From the NCBI GenBank assembly GCA_023423675.1, contig JAFAFD010000469.1:1-9228 (forward strand): a DNA stretch of 9,228 nucleotides. The letters run 5' to 3'. Shown here piece by piece: positions 7,408 through 9,228 of the stretch (position 1 is its first letter; each line of letters starts with the position of its first letter). Position numbers and translations under genes: made by a program. The notes beneath the pieces were generated by a model. It ran no database searches and had not been told where the DNA came from. It worked only from the letters and a program-made list of their open reading frames with translations. This DNA is from Pseudomonadota bacterium (lineage in GTDB: Bacteria > Pseudomonadota > Gammaproteobacteria > Xanthomonadales > Xanthomonadaceae).

Positions 7408-8061
7408 ATGCGTTCCTGCCTGGCCCTGCTGCCCCTGCTGCCCCTGCTGCTCGCCGCCGCCCCGGCCTGGGCCGGCAACGATGCGTGGCGCATCGATCCG
7501 GTGCATACCCGCGTGCTGTTCTCGATCGACCACGCCGGTTACTCGCAGGCGATGGGCACGATTTCCGGCAGTGCGGGGCAGCTGCGGTTCGATCCCGACA
7601 ACTGGCGGGAAGCGACCCTGGACGTTGAGATTCCCGTGTCGCGATTGGACCTGGGCGATGACAAATGGAACCAGGCCACCCTCGCCCGCAGCCTGCTCGA
7701 TGGCGAACGCTTCCCCACTGCACGCTTCGTCTCCACCCACGTGGAGCCCGTCGATGAGAAGCATGCGCAGGTCGCCGGTACCCTGACCCTGCGCGGGGTC
7801 AGCCAGCCGGTGGTGCTCGACGTCACCCTCAACGCGGTCAAGCGCTATCCGCTGCCGCCGTTCCGCCGCACCGTCGGCTTCTCGGCCACCACCACGCTCA
7901 GCCGCCGTGCCTTCGGCATCACGGCCTGGCCGGGCGTGATCGGTGATGCCGTACAGGTGAGGATCGAGGCCGAAGCGGCGTTCGACCGCAGCGATGCCCC
8001 GGGAACTCCCGCCCCTGATTCCCACTCCGACAGCACGACGGCCCCCAAGGATTCCCGATGA
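7408..8061 (+). CDS. yceI: YceI-family periplasmic protein (lipocalin-like, polyisoprenoid/quinone-binding family), first copy
   Basis: A 217-aa exported protein. The signal peptide is clear (1-22, hydrophobic leucine-rich core, AWA cleavage motif). The mature protein carries the YceI pattern: WRIDPVHTRV (27-36), the FSIDHAGYS segment (38-46), LRFDPDNW (59-66), GTLTLRGVSQPV (124-135) and GFSATTTLSRRAFGI (157-171). Known structures of the family are eight-stranded beta barrels with a lipid cavity; Thermus TT1927b binds a polyisoprenoid. E. coli YceI is periplasmic and induced at high pH. The start at 7408 is preferred over an in-frame ATG at 7375, which would put charged residues before the signal peptide and overlaps a likely -10 element. 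A 25-residue Ser/Thr/Pro/Asp-rich tail (193-217) extends beyond the barrel. The stop codon overlaps the start of the next gene (ATGA), so translation is probably coupled. The bound ligand is inferred from the family only. Confidence 0.93.
   Translation: MRSCLALLPLLPLLLAAAPAWAGNDAWRIDPVHTRVLFSIDHAGYSQAMGTISGSAGQLRFDPDNWREATLDVEIPVSRLDLGDDKWNQATLARSLLDGERFPTARFVSTHVEPVDEKHAQVAGTLTLRGVSQPVVLDVTLNAVKRYPLPPFRRTVGFSATTTLSRRAFGITAWPGVIGDAVQVRIEAEAAFDRSDAPGTPAPDSHSDSTTAPKDSR
8047..8051 (+). promoter_or_regulatory. Ribosome binding site of the b561 gene
   Basis: AAGGA sits inside the end of the first yceI gene, 6 nt before the ATG at 8058. It supports independent as well as coupled initiation of the b561 gene at the ATGA overlap. 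Confidence 0.7.
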
Positions 8062-8630
8062 CCGCCAAGAACACTCCCACCGCCTGGGGCAGTGTCAGCC
8101 AGACCCTGCACTGGTTGATCGCCCTGCTCATCCTTGCCCTGGGCATCGTCGGCCTGACCATGGGTGAACTGCCGAAGACCCCGAAATACTTCTGGGTCTA
8201 CACCGCACACAAGTCGATCGGCATCACCGTGCTGGCGCTGGTGCTGTTCCGCCTCGGCTGGCGCCTGTATGCCGGCGCGCCGAAGCCGGTGCCGGGCGTG
8301 CCCAGCTGGCAGGAACGCATCGCCAGCGCCACCCACGTGCTGCTCTACGTGTTGATGTTCGCCATCCCGCTGTCCGGCTGGCTGTACGACTCGGCCAGCG
8401 GCCTGCGTCCGTTCCGCTGGTTCGGCCTGGTCGATGTGCCCAAGCTGAGCGGCCCCGACCCGCAGACCGTGGCGGTGTCCCATGCCATCCACGAATACGG
8501 TTTCTGGCTGTTGATCGCGGTGGTGCTGGCCCATGCCGGCGCCGCCTTCTACCACCACCTGTTCCAGCGTGATGCCACCCTCTCGCGGATGTTGCCGCGC
8601 GGCTGGCTCGCCTCCCCCCAGAAGGACTGA
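8058..8630 (+). CDS. Cytochrome b561-type di-haem inner-membrane protein (CybB/YceJ family)
   Basis: A 190-aa integral membrane protein with four predicted helices (about 14-34, 50-70, 91-111, 144-166). By pattern match to E. coli CybB and YceJ, the haem ligands are H18 (TLHWL), H51 (AHKSIG), H145 (AIHEYG) and H159 (LAHAGAAFYHH), and the C-terminal RDATLSRMLPR resembles the CybB ending. Family members carry two b haems and move electrons between the periplasmic face and the quinone pool. E. coli CybB oxidises superoxide and reduces ubiquinone. Whether this protein is a superoxide oxidase or a YceJ-like protein of unknown role is not decidable here; linkage to yceI favours YceJ, so no symbol is given. 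The ATG overlaps the yceI stop by 4 nt, with AAGGA 6 nt upstream. The length fits the family (176-188 aa in E. coli). Confidence 0.92.
   Translation: MTAKNTPTAWGSVSQTLHWLIALLILALGIVGLTMGELPKTPKYFWVYTAHKSIGITVLALVLFRLGWRLYAGAPKPVPGVPSWQERIASATHVLLYVLMFAIPLSGWLYDSASGLRPFRWFGLVDVPKLSGPDPQTVAVSHAIHEYGFWLLIAVVLAHAGAAFYHHLFQRDATLSRMLPRGWLASPQKD
8622..8626 (+). promoter_or_regulatory. Ribosome binding site of the second yceI-family gene
   Basis: AAGGA lies within the last codons of the b561 gene, 7 nt before the ATG at 8634. It fixes the start of the second YceI-family protein, 3 nt after the preceding stop. Confidence 0.7.
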
Positions 8631-8633
8631 CCG

Positions 8634-9206
8634 ATGACCCTGAAACTGACCACCCCGGCCGCCGTGGCCGCCGCCCTGGCCGGCATGCTGGCCACCGCCC
8701 CGGTGCTGGCCGCCGATTACGCGCAGGCCCCCGGCGCCGGCTCGATCCTGGTGTTCGCCACCAAGTACGACGGCGAAGTGTTCACCGGCAGCTTCCCGGG
8801 CTTTGCCACCAAGCTCAGCTTCGACCCGGCCAACCCGGCCGCCGGTTCGCTGGACGTGGTGATTCCGCTGGCCGGCGCCAAGAGCGGCAACAGCGACCGT
8901 GACTCGACCCTGCAGGGCGCGGACTTCTTCAACGTCGGCAAGTTCGCCACCGCGCACTACACCGCCAAGGGCTTCCGCGCCGTGGGCAACGACCAGTACG
9001 CCGCCGACGGCACGCTGGAACTGCGTGGCGTCAGCAAGCCGGTCACCCTCACCTTCACCTGGAAGCCGGGCACCCAGCCGGTGCTGACCGGCAAGGCGAC
9101 GGTCAAGCGCCTGGACTTCGGCGTGGGCGGCGGTGACTGGGCCGACACCAAGACCATCCCGGACGAGACCTCGATCAGCACGATCGTGAAGTTCGACGCG
9201 AAATAA
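8634..9206 (+). CDS. YceI-family periplasmic protein, second divergent copy
   Basis: A 190-aa exported protein with an Ala-rich signal peptide (1-26, VLA cleavage motif). The YceI fold is supported by FTGSFPGFATKLSFDP (50-65), SDRDSTLQGADFFNV (87-101, close to the family RDxxLxxxDFF motif) and DGTLELRGVSKPVTLTF (from 125). It differs from the first copy. The N-terminal HTxVxFxIxH signature is absent, replaced by SILVFATKYDGEVFTG, and the end is shorter (KRLDFGVGGGDWADTK then DETSISTIVKFDAK) with no tail. The RD/DFF motif, weak in the first copy, is well kept here. The two copies are therefore distinct paralogs rather than a recent duplication and may bind different ligands. It is the last gene of the three-gene operon. 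A REP-like palindrome begins 11 nt after the stop. Role inferred from family and context: a soluble periplasmic partner or lipid/quinone carrier for the b561 protein. Confidence 0.9.
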   Translation: MTLKLTTPAAVAAALAGMLATAPVLAADYAQAPGAGSILVFATKYDGEVFTGSFPGFATKLSFDPANPAAGSLDVVIPLAGAKSGNSDRDSTLQGADFFNVGKFATAHYTAKGFRAVGNDQYAADGTLELRGVSKPVTLTFTWKPGTQPVLTGKATVKRLDFGVGGGDWADTKTIPDETSISTIVKFDAK

Positions 9207-9216
9207 ACCGCATCGG

Positions 9217-9228
9217 GTAGTGCCGGCC
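9217..9228 (+). repeat. Start of a GTAG-headed REP-like palindromic repeat (SMAG type), cut by the window edge
   Basis: GTAGTGCCGGCC begins 11 nt after the stop of the last gene and runs to the window end. It matches the GTAG head plus the first arm (TGCCGGCC) of the short palindromic SMAG elements abundant in Stenotrophomonas maltophilia intergenic regions. The second arm (GGCCGGCA expected) lies outside the window, so this is a partial call. Such elements often follow genes and can stabilise transcript 3' ends. Confidence 0.6.

Overview
The window looks chromosomal and very GC-rich, with strong GC bias at third codon positions. It most likely comes from Stenotrophomonas or a close Xanthomonadaceae relative. 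The best clue is at the right edge, where GTAGTGCCGGCC after the last stop codon matches the start of the GTAG-headed palindromic (REP-like, SMAG) repeats typical of Stenotrophomonas maltophilia. This taxon call is inference from composition and that motif; no rRNA or marker gene is present.

Left and centre (77-7245, minus strand): two tandem paralogous hybrid sensor histidine kinases of 1179 aa (upstream, 3706-7245) and 1176 aa (downstream, 77-3607), separated by 98 bp. Each has a signal peptide, about 14 beta-propeller repeats (two seven-bladed propellers), a Y_Y_Y-type domain, one transmembrane helix, HisKA, HATPase and a C-terminal receiver domain. This is the layout of the Bacteroides-type hybrid two-component systems (HTCS), but without the C-terminal AraC DNA-binding domain. 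The phosphate must therefore leave through a partner outside this window.

Right (7408-9206, plus strand): a compact divergent operon of a YceI-family periplasmic protein, a cytochrome b561-type four-helix di-haem membrane protein (CybB/YceJ family) and a second, divergent YceI-family protein. The first two genes overlap by ATGA and the last two are 3 nt apart. The E. coli yceI-yceJ pair is a known precedent for this linkage; the sandwich of one b561 between two YceI proteins suggests a membrane redox module with two periplasmic lipid or quinone carriers.

The two transcription units diverge from a 162-bp region (7246-7407) that contains a perfect 10-bp inverted repeat with arms 39 bp apart centre to centre and a small hairpin nested inside it. 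It is the best candidate for shared control. The left edge (1-76), just downstream of the last kinase stop, holds a 3.5-copy hexamer tandem repeat and overlapping, mutually exclusive hairpins. The most interesting hypothesis is that the twin propeller kinases sense an envelope or redox cue connected to the YceI-b561-YceI module. The sequence shows the arrangement but does not prove the regulatory link. I see no mobile element, CRISPR array, tRNA or rRNA.
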